Below are positions 1 to 9,252 of a DNA stretch of 64,000 nt, one piece after another. Position 1 is the stretch's first letter, and each line of letters begins with the position of its first letter. This DNA comes from Mycolicibacterium bacteremicum (GTDB taxonomy: Bacteria; Actinomycetota; Actinomycetes; Mycobacteriales; Mycobacteriaceae), in NCBI RefSeq assembly GCF_002086115.1, contig NZ_MVHJ01000007.1, positions 1 to 64,000 on the forward strand, given 5' to 3'. The translations under genes and the position numbers were made by a program. The notes beneath the pieces were generated by a model that saw nothing but the letters and a program-made list of their open reading frames with translations, searched no databases and was not told the DNA's origin.

Positions 1-71
1 CCCGGAAGCTAAGCCTACCAGCGCCAATGATACTACCCAACAGGGTGGAAAAGTAGGACACCGCCGAACAC
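1..71 (+). rRNA. rrf: 5S ribosomal RNA, 3' part
   Basis: The first 71 bases match the 3' portion of an actinobacterial 5S rRNA. They contain the conserved CCGGAAGCTAAGCC segment, the GATACT block, and the helix ending GTGGAAAAGTAGGACACCGC. The 5' half lies outside the window. A strong hairpin with a T-run follows 10 bases later, so this is the distal end of an rRNA operon. In M. tuberculosis the rRNA operon also lies next to ogt, which agrees with the genes that follow. The exact 3' end could be off by one or two bases. Confidence 0.93.
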
Positions 72-80
72 ACATTAAGT

Positions 81-127
81 CCGCGGCCCTCCAATGCACA
101 TTGGAGGGCCGCGGCATTTGTGTTTTT
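81..127 (+). terminator. rRNA operon intrinsic terminator
   Basis: A perfect 14-bp stem (81-94 with 101-114) encloses a 6-base loop TGCACA. It is followed by CATTTGTGTTTTT, ending in a run of five T at 123-127. It sits right after the 5S gene and is the strongest hairpin plus T-tract in the window. It should end the rRNA transcript and also separates it from ogt, which converges on it from the right. Confidence 0.9.
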
Positions 128-184
128 CGGGGGTATTTCGAAGAATGGCGTCACAAACAATGCCCGTTGCGAATTCGCACGTAT

Positions 185-685
185 TCAGTCGAACAGGGTG
201 AATTCCGATCGACTTTTCTCCATATCGAGTAGCGACCGCTTACGATCCAATCCGCCGCCGTATCCGGTCAGGCTTCCGTTGGCCCCGATGACGCGGTGGC
301 ACGGCACGATGATGCCGATCGGATTGTGCCCATTGGCCAACCCCACGGCCCGGAACGCCGTCGGCGATCCGACCTGTGCGGCGATCTGTCCGTAGGTCCG
401 CGTCTGGCCGTACGGAATCGTCAGCAATGCCTCCCAGACCTTGCGCTGAAACGGCGTCCCCGCCAGGTCGAGATCGAGATCGAACTCGGTGAGCTCGCCG
501 GCGAAGTACGCCTGCAGCTGTGCCGCAGCGTCCGAGAAGGCGTCTTCGTCGATCTCCCAGCCATCGCGGCTGGGCTCATAGGTTTGATCCTCCATCCGCA
601 GATGCCGGAGCCGACCACCGGTGCCGGCCAGCGTGAGCACGCCGACCGGACTCTCGACCACACGCATTCGCATCCCGGTCATCAT
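185..685 (-). CDS. ogt: O6-methylguanine-DNA methyltransferase
   Basis: Suicide repair protein that transfers the alkyl group from O6-alkylguanine (and O4-alkylthymine) to its own cysteine. The 166-residue protein has the usual Ogt length. It carries the active-site motif PCHRV in the context [16 protein letters not shown], followed by the GYGGG loop and the [10 protein letters not shown] helix. The ATG at 685 overlaps the TGA of the upstream ada/alkA gene as ATGA, so the two are probably translationally coupled; a second ATG follows at 682. A longer open frame extends upstream to 913, but that part only shadows the neighbouring gene. Two-gene alkylation-repair operon, as in M. tuberculosis Rv1317c-Rv1316c. 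Confidence 0.93.
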   Translation of the reverse strand: MMTGMRMRVVESPVGVLTLAGTGGRLRHLRMEDQTYEPSRDGWEIDEDAFSDAAAQLQAYFAGELTEFDLDLDLAGTPFQRKVWEALLTIPYGQTRTYGQIAAQVGSPTAFRAVGLANGHNPIGIIVPCHRVIGANGSLTGYGGGLDRKRSLLDMEKSRSEFTLFD

Positions 686-2172
686 CTCTCCTGCTGGTGT
701 GGCGGCCATTCGTTGACCGCGTGGTCGAGTGAGGTCCACAGGTGCTGGGTGGCGTATGCCCGCCACGGGCGCCACCGGGTGCTGAGTGCGGTCAACTCTT
801 CTGCCTTGTCCGGTAGGCCCAACGCCTTTGCGGCCAGCTTCACGCCCAGGTCGGTAACCGGGAATGCATCCGGATCGCCGAGGCCGCGCATGGCGATCAG
901 CTCCGTGGTCCACGGTCCGATGCCCGGCAGAGCGGTCAGCGCGGCCCTGGCCCGGTTCCAGTCCGCTCCGCTGTCGAGTTCGACGTCACCGTCGGCCATC
1001 GCCCTGATCAACGTTGTCAGCGTCCGACGCCGGGAATGCGGCATGGCGAGCGACTCCGGGTCGATGGCGGTCAGCTGCTCGGTCGTGGGGAAGACGTGGG
1101 TGAGCCCGCCCCCGGGGTCGGTGACGGTGGTCCCGTGCGCCTGCACCAGCCGGCCGGCATGCGTACGGGCTGCCTTCACCGACACCTGCTGGCCCAGCAC
1201 CACCCGCACTGCCAGCTCCTCCTCATCGGGCGAGCGGGGGATCCGCTGTCCAGGTGCCTTGGCCACCACCGCGCCCAGCGCCGGGTCGGCGCCGAGGGCG
1301 TCGACGACGGCAGCCGGATCGGCATCCAGATCGAGCATCCGCCGGCACCGGGCGATCGCCGCCGACAGATCTCGCAGATCGTCGACGAGCAGCCGGCAGT
1401 GCACGTGGTCGGGGTAGGGCGTCAGCGCGACGATGCCCGCACCCGATGGCAACCGGAGGGTCCGCCGGTAGGCGCCGTCGCGGACCTCTTCGACCCCCGC
1501 GACCGCGCTCGCTCCCAGATGGCCGAAGACACCCTCGTAGGCGAACGGGGTGCGCACCGGCAGGCGTAGCGAGAGCCACCCGGCACCCGAGCGGCTCCCC
1601 GGACCGCGAGCGCGGGCCCGGTGGCGTAGCTCGGTGGGCGTCGACGCGCAGATGGTGCGAAGGGTGTCGTTGAACTGTCGGATGCTGCGGAAGCCTGCCG
1701 CGAACGCGACGTCGCTGAACGGCAGGTCGGTGGTCTCGATGAGGACCCGCGCGGTCTCGGTGCGTTGGGCACGCGCCAACGCGAGGGGATTGGCGCCGAC
1801 CTCGGCCAGCAGCATCCGCTCCAGTTGTCGGGTGGTGTAGCCGACGCGTTCGGCCAACCCGGTGACACCGCTGCGGTCCACGGTGCCATCGGCGATCAGG
1901 CGCATCGCGCGAGCCACCACGTCGCTGCGCACATTCCATTCCGGCGAGCCCGGCGAGGCGTCCGGGCGGCATCGCTTGCAGGCCCGGAAGCCCGCCTGCT
2001 GCGCGGCCGCGGCGGTCGGATAGAACCGCAGATTGCGCGCCAGCGGTGGGCGAACCGGGCAACTCGGTCGGCAATAGATGCCGGTCGTCAGCACGGCCGT
2101 CACAAACCAGCCGTTGAACCGGGCGTCCTTGGACTGCACCGCCCGGTAGCAGCTGTCGAAGTCGTCGTGCAT
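682..2172 (-). CDS. alkA: Ada-type regulator fused to AlkA 3-methyladenine DNA glycosylase
   Basis: A 496-residue fusion of three parts. The N-terminal Ada zinc domain has Cys34, Cys38, Cys65 and Cys68, equivalent to the methyl-phosphotriester acceptor site of E. coli Ada. An AraC-type HTH follows at about 85-185. The C-terminal AlkA domain has a HhH-GPD motif ([17 protein letters not shown]) and the catalytic Asp in PVTDLGV. It should sense methylated phosphate backbone, activate its own operon, and excise alkylated purines. The start at 2172 is preceded by AAGGGTGAGAG; an open frame to 2889 adds low-complexity residues and overlaps DedA. The O6-alkylguanine domain is absent here and supplied by the downstream ogt. 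Corresponds to Rv1317c. Confidence 0.92.
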   Translation of the reverse strand: MHDDFDSCYRAVQSKDARFNGWFVTAVLTTGIYCRPSCPVRPPLARNLRFYPTAAAAQQAGFRACKRCRPDASPGSPEWNVRSDVVARAMRLIADGTVDRSGVTGLAERVGYTTRQLERMLLAEVGANPLALARAQRTETARVLIETTDLPFSDVAFAAGFRSIRQFNDTLRTICASTPTELRHRARARGPGSRSGAGWLSLRLPVRTPFAYEGVFGHLGASAVAGVEEVRDGAYRRTLRLPSGAGIVALTPYPDHVHCRLLVDDLRDLSAAIARCRRMLDLDADPAAVVDALGADPALGAVVAKAPGQRIPRSPDEEELAVRVVLGQQVSVKAARTHAGRLVQAHGTTVTDPGGGLTHVFPTTEQLTAIDPESLAMPHSRRRTLTTLIRAMADGDVELDSGADWNRARAALTALPGIGPWTTELIAMRGLGDPDAFPVTDLGVKLAAKALGLPDKAEELTALSTRWRPWRAYATQHLWTSLDHAVNEWPPHQQER

Positions 2173-2361
2173 GCTCTCACCCTTACACCCGGACACCGAC
2201 AGCACTGGCGGGAAACCGACATCGATGTGATGTCGACCGATCTTGCTGAGTCGGTCCTCAGCGGCCTGTCGGCACACTGGAGAGGTCCGAGATGTCGCGG
2301 TCGACGCCGCTTGCGGCGGGTACCCCTCGGAAATCCCATGAGAAGCGAGGAGTGGCGCAGC

Positions 2362-3015
2362 ATGACCTCTCAACAGGAGGCCATTGAGCTCGACGGCATC
2401 GCCGGTTGGTCGGTGGACATGATGGAGACCCTCGGCGGTCCCGGCGCCGGCCTGGCGATCTTCGTCGAGAACCTGTTCCCGCCGATTCCCAGCGAGGTGA
2501 TCCTGCCGATGGCGGGATTCGCTGCCCGCCTGGGCGAACTCTCGCTGCTGGGCGCGATCATCTGGACCACGGCCGGGTCGGTGCTGGGTGCCTGGATGCT
2601 GTACGGGCTGGGGGCGTGGCTGGGGCATGACCGCATCCGTCGCATCGTGTCGCGGATGCCGCTGATGGACGGCGCCGACGTCGACAGGACCCGGGACTGG
2701 TTCGACAAGCACGGTCACAAGGCGGTGTTCTTCGGTCGCATGCTGCCGTTGTTCCGCAGCTTCATCTCCATCCCGGCCGGGATCGAGCGGATGAACTTCA
2801 CGGTGTTCACCATGCTGACCGCGCTCGGCAGCCTGATCTGGAATTCGGTGTTCGTGCTGGCCGGCTATCTGCTCGGGGCGAACTGGCATCTCATCGATCC
2901 CTACGCGGCGACGCTGCAGTACATCGTGCTCGCCGCGGCGACCACCGCGGTCGGCTGGTTCATCTGGAAGCGGCTCCGTAGTCGCCGCGCCGAGACCGCT
3001 GACTCAGCGGCCTGA
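2362..3015 (+). CDS. DedA-family membrane protein
   Basis: A 217-residue polytopic membrane protein of the DedA/SNARE-associated (VTT-domain) family, implicated in lipid scrambling and envelope homeostasis. Visible hallmarks are the N-terminal re-entrant segment FVENLFPPIPSEVILPMAG and the later conserved FFGRMLPLFRSFISIPAG loop with its Arg residues. Hydrophobic segments follow up to the basic tail. The ATG at 2362 has AGGAG about 10 bases upstream; an alternative ATG lies at 2338. Divergent from ada/alkA with about 165 bp between them. Its 3' end overlaps the opposite-strand lipoprotein gene by 12 bases. Confidence 0.87.
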   Translation: MTSQQEAIELDGIAGWSVDMMETLGGPGAGLAIFVENLFPPIPSEVILPMAGFAARLGELSLLGAIIWTTAGSVLGAWMLYGLGAWLGHDRIRRIVSRMPLMDGADVDRTRDWFDKHGHKAVFFGRMLPLFRSFISIPAGIERMNFTVFTMLTALGSLIWNSVFVLAGYLLGANWHLIDPYAATLQYIVLAAATTAVGWFIWKRLRSRRAETADSAA

Positions 3016-3222
3016 ACCGACCAGCCCGTCCGGCTCCTGGGGTAGTGGCGGGGAGAACGTCGCCGAGGACGGCGGCAGCAGCACCGTCGGCGGGGCATGC
3101 ATCGGCGCAGGTTCGACCGAGTCCACCTCGGGCAGTCCGCGCGCGCAGGCCGAACCGGCGAGGACGAGCACAGCCGCGGTCATGAGGGCCGGCACCGGTC
3201 GCATGCGTCCATTGTCGCCCAT
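3004..3222 (-). CDS. small exported or lipoprotein-like protein
   Basis: A 72-residue open frame (66 if it starts at the second ATG, 3204). It has a basic start, a hydrophobic segment (ALMTAAVLVLAGSACARG) and a short Pro-rich mature part. The Cys after LAGSA makes a weak lipobox, so it could be a lipoprotein or a cleaved secreted peptide. No family recognised. It converges on dedA with a 12-base overlap and diverges from the large exported gene at 3302. The signal-like N-terminus and the isolated strand position favour a real gene, but coding evidence for so short a frame is modest. Confidence 0.5.
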   Translation of the reverse strand: MGDNGRMRPVPALMTAAVLVLAGSACARGLPEVDSVEPAPMHAPPTVLLPPSSATFSPPLPQEPDGLVGSGR

Positions 3223-3301
3223 TGAAATCCTGCTGCCGTTTTCTGACCCGCCGGGCGGTCCGTCGCTGCTATAACGAATCCCAGGCCAGGGAGGTGCGGC
3301 G

Positions 3302-5299
3302 ATGAGCGCGGTGTTCATAGGTCGGGTGGGCGCCCTTGCGGTCGCCCTGGGCGTCGGGTCGGCGATAGCGGGCGGCACCGCCGTCGCGACGGCCGAGGGC
3401 ACCGACTCTCGTGCCGGCAGCGGCTCGAATGACACGAGCTCCGCCGGGGTTTCGAACAGCTCGACAGAATCGACCGCGACACCCGCCCGGACCGCGCGAG
3501 CATCCGAGTCCGAGTCGAAACCCCAGTCCGAGGCGAAACCCCATCCCGAATCGAAATCCGAGGCTGAGTCCGGACCCGAGTCCGAATCCGAGTCCGGATC
3601 CGAGGCCCAGGCCGATCTGACGGCGCCACGCAGCACCGGGGCGGCACCACAGCGCACGACCACGCCGCGCACCCGCTCGGTCCGCACCGCTCGTGCCCCC
3701 GAGCTCACCGATACCCTCGCCGACGGCAACGACCCGGTGCCGACACCGGCCGACGCCGCGGCGGCGGCCACGCTCGGCGCCGCCCGGCGGGAAGTGGGCC
3801 ATGACGCCGCGGAGAAGACCGCGCTGGTCTCGGTCGCCTCGACGGTGACCCCCGGCGCCGCGTTGACCGCCGCCGACGCGACGGTACAGCCTGCGGTGGC
3901 CGGCAGCAGTCCACTGGGCACACCGCAGCAGTTGGCCGCCGAGCGGCTGGCGCAGCGCATCGCGAACTCGATCCCGGTCAAGCTCGTCAAATTGTTCCTG
4001 AAAGCGGGTTTCACCACCGCCGCCCACCGGCAGTTCGACCGGGTCGGTGGACCCGACCAGGAAAATTTGGCCCGCCTGGACGCGGCGGTGAACGCGTACG
4101 CCATGGCGGCGGCCTTCCAGCAGCAGCTGCTCAACTCGGCCAGACCGACCGTCGTCATGCAGGTCGCACCGCCGCATACCTGGTACGGCCAGTCGGTGGG
4201 GGCCTCGCGCATCCTCTATGACAACCCGGACACCATCTACCGCTTCATGGGTGTCAACGGCGCCTCCTCCTATGTCATCACCGGCAAGTTCGCTGATCCC
4301 GACAACCTGCCCGCCGACACCAGCTTCAGCGTGCTCACCGGACTGACCGGCAACACCGCGGCGGTGCTGACCAAGGATCAGCTGGTGCTCGGGCCCGATG
4401 GCAGCTTCACCATCACCGTCGACCGCACCCCGGCCGGTGGCCGCACCAACCATCTGCAGCTGACCGCCGACACCACCATCATCGCGACCCGGAACACACT
4501 GTCCGACTGGGCAACTCAGACGCCGATGAGCCTGGAGATCACCCGGGTGGGTGGTCCGCCGAACAGTCTGTTCAGTCAGCTCGGCGGGTTCGCGATCCCC
4601 GGTATCGGCCCGACGGTGGTGCGCAATCCGGTGCTGACCAAGCTGGTCTCGCTGATTCCGCCGCTGCCATATGTGCCCACGGTGCTGCGCGGCGCCGTGG
4701 CAGCGGTCATCATGACCCTCGGCGTGCAGCGCGAGGAGACCTACATGAAGGTCGCCACCACCGACCCGAGCACCGGTGAGCGCATCGACCCCAACGTACT
4801 GAAAAACCCGACCCGCAATGCCGAGTTCCTGGCCACCCAGTTGCAGAGCGCCGGGTACTTCCAGTTGGCCGATGACGAGGCCCTGGTCATCACGATCGAT
4901 CGCGGCAGCGCCGGGTATTTCGTCGTGCCGGTCACCGACGACTGGACGGTCACCGAGGACTACTGGAATGAGCAGACCAGCCTGAACAACGCCCAGGCCG
5001 AGGCCGATGATGCCGGCGCAACCACGTACACGATCGTGGTGTCGCCGGGCGATCCGGGAGTGGCCAACTGGGTCTCCACCGGCGGGCTGAACCAGGGCAC
5101 CATCTCCATCCGCTTCCAGGATCTCGATCCCGACGCGGTCGGTCTGCCGACGGTGAACGCCAGGGTGGTCCGGCTGCAGGATCTGCCCGCCGAACTGCCG
5201 CCGGCCACTCGGTTTCTGACAGCGGCCGAGCGGGCCACCCAGATCGCCGCGCGCAAGGCCGCTTTCGATCTGCGCTTCGCGCCGTATCCGCAGCCCTGA
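3302..5299 (+). CDS. large exported protein with Ser/Glu-rich linker and DUF1214-like domain
   Basis: A 665-residue protein with an N-terminal signal peptide (about residues 1-31, ending GGTAVATAEG). A low-complexity Ser/Glu/Pro tract follows at about 60-102, built of repeated SE and PESES units. The rest is a long globular part. The end resembles DUF1214: a YWNEQTSLNNAQA stretch, then a beta segment with NWVSTGGLNQGTISIRFQ. Such proteins are common among mycobacterial exported proteins and their function is unknown. The ATG at 3302 is preceded by GGGAGG (3289-3294). The linker looks like a wall- or surface-spanning spacer. The DUF1214 assignment is from pattern memory and not certain. Confidence 0.75.
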   Translation: MSAVFIGRVGALAVALGVGSAIAGGTAVATAEGTDSRAGSGSNDTSSAGVSNSSTESTATPARTARASESESKPQSEAKPHPESKSEAESGPESESESGSEAQADLTAPRSTGAAPQRTTTPRTRSVRTARAPELTDTLADGNDPVPTPADAAAAATLGAARREVGHDAAEKTALVSVASTVTPGAALTAADATVQPAVAGSSPLGTPQQLAAERLAQRIANSIPVKLVKLFLKAGFTTAAHRQFDRVGGPDQENLARLDAAVNAYAMAAAFQQQLLNSARPTVVMQVAPPHTWYGQSVGASRILYDNPDTIYRFMGVNGASSYVITGKFADPDNLPADTSFSVLTGLTGNTAAVLTKDQLVLGPDGSFTITVDRTPAGGRTNHLQLTADTTIIATRNTLSDWATQTPMSLEITRVGGPPNSLFSQLGGFAIPGIGPTVVRNPVLTKLVSLIPPLPYVPTVLRGAVAAVIMTLGVQREETYMKVATTDPSTGERIDPNVLKNPTRNAEFLATQLQSAGYFQLADDEALVITIDRGSAGYFVVPVTDDWTVTEDYWNEQTSLNNAQAEADDAGATTYTIVVSPGDPGVANWVSTGGLNQGTISIRFQDLDPDAVGLPTVNARVVRLQDLPAELPPATRFLTAAERATQIAARKAAFDLRFAPYPQP

Positions 5300-5321
5300 G
5301 CGCTCCACCTAGAATCCAGTC

Positions 5322-6611
5322 GTGTCCCAGCTGGTGCAGAACTACCTCGACCGGATCCGCCACGAGTATCAGAGCGTCGACGACGGAGAGCTGGCGGACT
5401 ACATCCCCGAACTGGCCCGGGTCGACCCGGCCGGCTTCGGCCTGGCGCTGTCCTCGGCGGACGGGTATGTCTACCAATCAGGGGATGCGACACGAGAATT
5501 CACCATCCAGTCGGTCTCGAAGCCGTTCACCTACGCCCTCGCGCTGGACAAATCGGGGCCCGCGGCGGTCGATGCGAAGATCGGTGTGGAGCCCACGGGT
5601 GAGGCCTTCAACGAGATCAGCGTCGACCCGGCCACCAAACGACCCAAGAATCCGATGATCAACGCCGGCGCCATCGCCGCGGTGGCACTGGTACCGGCGT
5701 CCTCGGCCGAGGAACGTTTTGCGCTCATCCGGGACTATTACTCGGCCTTCGCCGGCCGACGGCTCGAACTCGACCACGATGTCTACGCCTCGGAGCAGGC
5801 GACCGGTAACCGGAACCGGGCGATCGCCTACATGCTGGCCAGTTTCGGTGTGCTCGACGGTGATCCGGACGAGGTTCTCGACGTGTATTACCGGCAGTGC
5901 TCACTGAAGGTCACCGCGGTCGACCTGGCCCGGATGGCCGCGACCCTGGCGCGCAGCGGGGTGAACCCGCTGACCGGGCGCCGGGTCACCGATGCTGCCG
6001 TGGTCCGCCGCACGCTGTCGGTGATGGTGACCTGCGGTATGTACGACGGGGCCGGCGACTGGGTCACCGAGGTGGGCCTGCCCGCCAAGAGCGGGGTGGG
6101 CGGTGGAGTGCTGGCAGTGCTTCCCGGACAGTTGGGCATCGGAACCTACTCACCCCTGTTGGATCCGAAGGGCAACAGCATCCGCTCGGTGTTGTTGTGC
6201 CGCAGGCTTTCCGAGGAGCTCGGCCTGCACTTTCTGACGGTGTCGCGGGACTCGCGGGCCACCATGCGGGCGAGCTATGAGCCGCGTCCCGGCGTGCGGG
6301 TTTTCGAGACACACGGTGATCTGCTGTTCCCGGGAGCCGAGCAGGTCGTCCGCACCATCGAACGGGCTTGTGCCGAGCTGGATGTCGCGATCCTGGACGT
6401 GTCGCGCATCGACGACATCGATTCTGCGGCCCGCAGGATGTTCGCCGGTATGGGCGCCGAGCTGCGGGCGCTGGGCAAGCTGAGCTATCTCGTCGACCCG
6501 GACGGCATCGTGACACCCGAGGACGCGGATACCCGGTCGCTGTACGAGCAGATCCGGTTCCGCACCGTCGAGGACGCCGTCGCGGCCGCGACGGCCGGGC
6601 TCGCCCGCTAG
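5322..6611 (+). CDS. glsA: glutaminase with C-terminal STAS domain
   Basis: Converts L-glutamine to glutamate and ammonia. Residues 1 to about 305 form the serine-dependent glutaminase domain. The Ser64-x-x-Lys67 pair lies in TIQSVSKPFTYAL, Asn114 in NPMINAGA, and the conserved SGVGGG loop is present. Residues about 325-420 form a STAS (anti-sigma-antagonist-like) domain with VAILDVSRIDDIDSAARRMF, a regulatory extension known in some actinobacterial and eukaryotic-like glutaminases. Total length is 429 residues against about 310 for the catalytic domain alone. Starts with GTG at 5322, 22 bases after the preceding gene. Its stop overlaps that of the opposite-strand cyclase by four bases. Confidence 0.92.
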   Translation: MSQLVQNYLDRIRHEYQSVDDGELADYIPELARVDPAGFGLALSSADGYVYQSGDATREFTIQSVSKPFTYALALDKSGPAAVDAKIGVEPTGEAFNEISVDPATKRPKNPMINAGAIAAVALVPASSAEERFALIRDYYSAFAGRRLELDHDVYASEQATGNRNRAIAYMLASFGVLDGDPDEVLDVYYRQCSLKVTAVDLARMAATLARSGVNPLTGRRVTDAAVVRRTLSVMVTCGMYDGAGDWVTEVGLPAKSGVGGGVLAVLPGQLGIGTYSPLLDPKGNSIRSVLLCRRLSEELGLHFLTVSRDSRATMRASYEPRPGVRVFETHGDLLFPGAEQVVRTIERACAELDVAILDVSRIDDIDSAARRMFAGMGAELRALGKLSYLVDPDGIVTPEDADTRSLYEQIRFRTVEDAVAAATAGLAR

Positions 6612-8224
6612 TCGGCGTGCTGATGCGGTACGGCCAGCCGGGTCGGCTCGTCGAGGCCGCGCAGGGTAATCTGCTCGCCCAACGACCAATGCGCCCGCTC
6701 GGATTCGGACGCATTCTCCACGGTGTCGGACGAGGCCACCAGGTGGCCGGGCACCGTCTTGGAGTGTTCGCACAACCGCGCGGCCTCGTTGACGGGCTCG
6801 CCGATCACGGTGTATTCGAAACGCTCCTTGGCTCCGACGTTGCCGGCGACCACCTGACCGGCGGCCACCCCGATCCCGGCATCGAGTTCGGGTACCTCGG
6901 CACGCAGCCGCTCGGCCATCGCCCGCGCGGCCGACAGGGCCTCGTCCTCGGCATTGTCCAGTGAGACCGGTGCGCCGAATACGGCCAGCACCGCATCACC
7001 TTCGAACTTGTTGACCAGGCCGTGGTGTCGATCCACCTCGTCGACGACGACGGCGAAGAAACGGTTGAGCAGTTCGACGACCTCGACGGCAGGCCGGCTG
7101 GTCACCAGCTTGGTGGAACCGATGATGTCGATGAAAATGACTGCGGCATGGCGTTCCTCGCCACCGAGCTGGGGCCGTTCCTTCTCCGCCAGCAGGGCCA
7201 CCTCCCGGCCCACATGCCTGCCGAACAGGTCACGCACGCGCTCGCGCTCGCGTAATCCGTCGACCATGGAGTTGAATCCGCGCTGCAGCTGGCCCAGTTC
7301 GGTGCCGTCGAACACCACCAGGTTGGTCTCCAGGTCACCGCGTTCCACCCGGTTGAGCGCCGAACGGACCACCCGCACCGGAGTCGCGGTCAGCCAGGCC
7401 AGGATCCACATCAGGATGAAGCCGAAGACCAACGCGAACAGGGCCAGGATCATCACCGCCACGGCGAACTGAGTGGGCGAGACGATCTGTATCGAGAGCG
7501 TGATGATGGCCGCCAGCAGGATGCCCAGCACCGGCACCCCGGAACCGAGCGCCCAGACCGTCAGCGTCCGGCCCATGATGCCGGGCGCGAAACGGCGCGG
7601 CGGGGGACCGACCTCCAGCGCCTGCGCGGCGACCGGTCGCAGTGCGAACTCGGTGAAGAGGTAGCAGCTGGCCGACACCACGATGCCGGGGAAGCTGATA
7701 CCGAGCAGCACCTTGGGCACGTAGTTGGTGTCCTGCAGGCCGTACAGCAGGGTGAGCAGGACGGTGCCGCCACCCCACAGGGCGAGCAGCACGCGGGTCA
7801 GCCGCCAGGGCGCGAAAAAGGTGTTGCTCTGGTCCTTGGGCGTCGGGACCCGTTCCTCGATGGCCCACCGGACGGTCTTGATCACCCGGTTGGTCGCCCA
7901 GACGACACCGATGATGAAGGCCAGCACGATGTAGGAGGGTGCGACCGCGAAGGTGATCCAGAGGACCTTGTCGTCGAAGACGCTGGGCACCGGGAAGGTG
8001 ACGGTCACGACCAGGATCGCCACGCCGACGCCGATCAGGTTGGCGCCGAGGGCGAATGTGGTCAGGATCGTCTGGATCCGTACCCGGCGCCGACGCTGGG
8101 TTTCCGAGACCCGCCCGAGAATCCACGAGCCGTACTCCGGGGTGTTCGGTACCCGACCGCTCTGGTCGGTCACCTTCTCCAGCACCTGACCGAGTTTCTG
8201 CGCCCTGCTCTTCTTGGCCGTCAT
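6608..8224 (-). CDS. membrane-bound class III adenylate cyclase with HAMP domain
   Basis: Predicted to make cAMP from ATP. The 538-residue protein has a cytosolic start, about six transmembrane segments between residues 50 and 280, a HAMP linker (about 280-332) and a cyclase domain (about 355-530). Visible catalytic residues are metal-binding Asp366 and Asp410, base-contacting Lys406 in NKFEGD, and transition-state Asn479 and Arg483 in VNEAAR. Position 476 is Glu where Asp is usual (TVIGEPVN). In place and architecture it corresponds to the Rv1318c-Rv1320c cyclases, here a single copy instead of three tandem genes. Convergent with glsA, four-base overlap. Confidence 0.9.
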   Translation of the reverse strand: MTAKKSRAQKLGQVLEKVTDQSGRVPNTPEYGSWILGRVSETQRRRRVRIQTILTTFALGANLIGVGVAILVVTVTFPVPSVFDDKVLWITFAVAPSYIVLAFIIGVVWATNRVIKTVRWAIEERVPTPKDQSNTFFAPWRLTRVLLALWGGGTVLLTLLYGLQDTNYVPKVLLGISFPGIVVSASCYLFTEFALRPVAAQALEVGPPPRRFAPGIMGRTLTVWALGSGVPVLGILLAAIITLSIQIVSPTQFAVAVMILALFALVFGFILMWILAWLTATPVRVVRSALNRVERGDLETNLVVFDGTELGQLQRGFNSMVDGLRERERVRDLFGRHVGREVALLAEKERPQLGGEERHAAVIFIDIIGSTKLVTSRPAVEVVELLNRFFAVVVDEVDRHHGLVNKFEGDAVLAVFGAPVSLDNAEDEALSAARAMAERLRAEVPELDAGIGVAAGQVVAGNVGAKERFEYTVIGEPVNEAARLCEHSKTVPGHLVASSDTVENASESERAHWSLGEQITLRGLDEPTRLAVPHQHAD

Positions 8225-8270
8225 CGTGGCGTCAGCCTAGTGACTCGGGTGAAACATCTATGGTGGTTCG

Positions 8271-8945
8271 GTGCGCCTCGTCATCGCCCAGTGCACCGTC
8301 GATTACGTCGGACGCCTCACCGCCCATCTCCCGTCGGCCCGTCGGCTGCTGTTGTTCAAGGCCGACGGCTCGGTGAGCGTGCACGCCGATGATCGTGCCT
8401 ATAAGCCGTTGAACTGGATGAGTCCGCCGTGCTGGACCACCGAGCAGAGCGCCGACGGGGGCGCCTTGCTGTGGGTGGTGGAGAACAAGGCCGGCGAGCA
8501 GCTGCGTATCACGCTGGAGGACATCGAGCACGATTCCAGCCATGAGCTCGGGGTGGACCCCGGTCTGGTCAAGGACGGCGTCGAGGCGCACCTGCAGGCG
8601 CTGCTCGCCGAGCACGTCGAACTGCTGGGAGCGGGCTTCACCCTGGTGCGCCGGGAGTACATGACCGCCATCGGTCCGGTCGATCTGATGTGTCGCGACG
8701 AGGCCGGGCGGGCGGTCGCGGTGGAGATCAAGCGGCGCGGCGAGATCGACGGTGTCGAACAGCTGACCCGATATCTCGACCTGCTCAACCGCGACACCGT
8801 GCTCGCCCCGGTCAGCGGTGTGTTCGCCGCCCAGCAGATCAAGCCGCAGGCGCGCACCCTGGCCGAGGACCGCGGAATCCGTTGTCTGATATTGGATTAC
8901 GACAAGATGCGCGGGCTCGACAGCGACGAGTTCCGGCTGTTCTGA
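8271..8945 (+). CDS. nucS: mismatch-specific endonuclease NucS/EndoMS
   Basis: The 224-residue non-canonical mismatch repair nuclease of actinobacteria, which lack MutS/MutL. It cuts both strands at mismatches. The N-terminal dimerisation domain is followed by a RecB-like nuclease core, with Asp138 (GPVDLM), Glu152 and Lys154 (VEIKRR). The C-terminal DEFRLF fits the short beta-clamp-binding tail described for this family. The GTG start at 8271 gives the canonical N-terminus [12 protein letters not shown]. Divergent from the cyclase with a 46-base gap; followed 16 bases later by a small zinc-motif gene. Corresponds to Rv1321. Confidence 0.95.
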   Translation: MRLVIAQCTVDYVGRLTAHLPSARRLLLFKADGSVSVHADDRAYKPLNWMSPPCWTTEQSADGGALLWVVENKAGEQLRITLEDIEHDSSHELGVDPGLVKDGVEAHLQALLAEHVELLGAGFTLVRREYMTAIGPVDLMCRDEAGRAVAVEIKRRGEIDGVEQLTRYLDLLNRDTVLAPVSGVFAAQQIKPQARTLAEDRGIRCLILDYDKMRGLDSDEFRLF

Positions 8946-8961
8946 TGGCGCACTGCTCGTA

Positions 8962-9246
8962 ATGGGACGCCGTAATCGGTCCCGCCGTGAGCCGGACCGG
9001 CCACCACCGGCGCTGCACACGCGACGGGTGGAGACGGGCCCGGACGGTTTCGATCACGAGGTGCGATCGGTCCCGGCGTCGCGCGCCGACAAGATTTATC
9101 GGTGCCCGGGTTGCGATCACGAGATCCGACCCGGCGTGGCGCACATCGTGGCGATCCCACTCGACGACGTCGAGGACCGCCGACACTGGCACACTGCGTG
9201 CTGGACCAATCGATCCCGGCGCGGGCCTACCCGGCGGTGGTCGTGA
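8962..9246 (+). CDS. small conserved protein with zinc-finger-like motif
   Basis: A 94-residue basic protein directly downstream of nucS on the same strand, occupying the position of Rv1322. The N-terminal third is Arg-rich. The core has CPGCDHEI, then HIV, then HWHTACW, which together could form a Cys/His zinc site. Function unknown. The tight linkage with nucS, 16 bases apart, suggests co-transcription and possibly a role in nucleic-acid transactions. That role is inference only. Confidence 0.78.
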   Translation: MGRRNRSRREPDRPPPALHTRRVETGPDGFDHEVRSVPASRADKIYRCPGCDHEIRPGVAHIVAIPLDDVEDRRHWHTACWTNRSRRGPTRRWS

Positions 9247-9252
9247 GAACGG

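Noticed and set aside
296..1417. 373-codon open frame on the plus strand
   Set aside because: It is a shadow of the ogt and ada/alkA genes, with Arg/Ser-rich composition and no family signature.
2173..2889. N-terminal extension of the ada/alkA frame
   Set aside because: Low-complexity residues overlapping dedA; the conserved Ada domain begins at 2172 with a ribosome site.
3480..3620. Repeats as a possible CRISPR or satellite array
   Set aside because: Units are short, in frame and coding for a Ser/Glu linker; no spacers.
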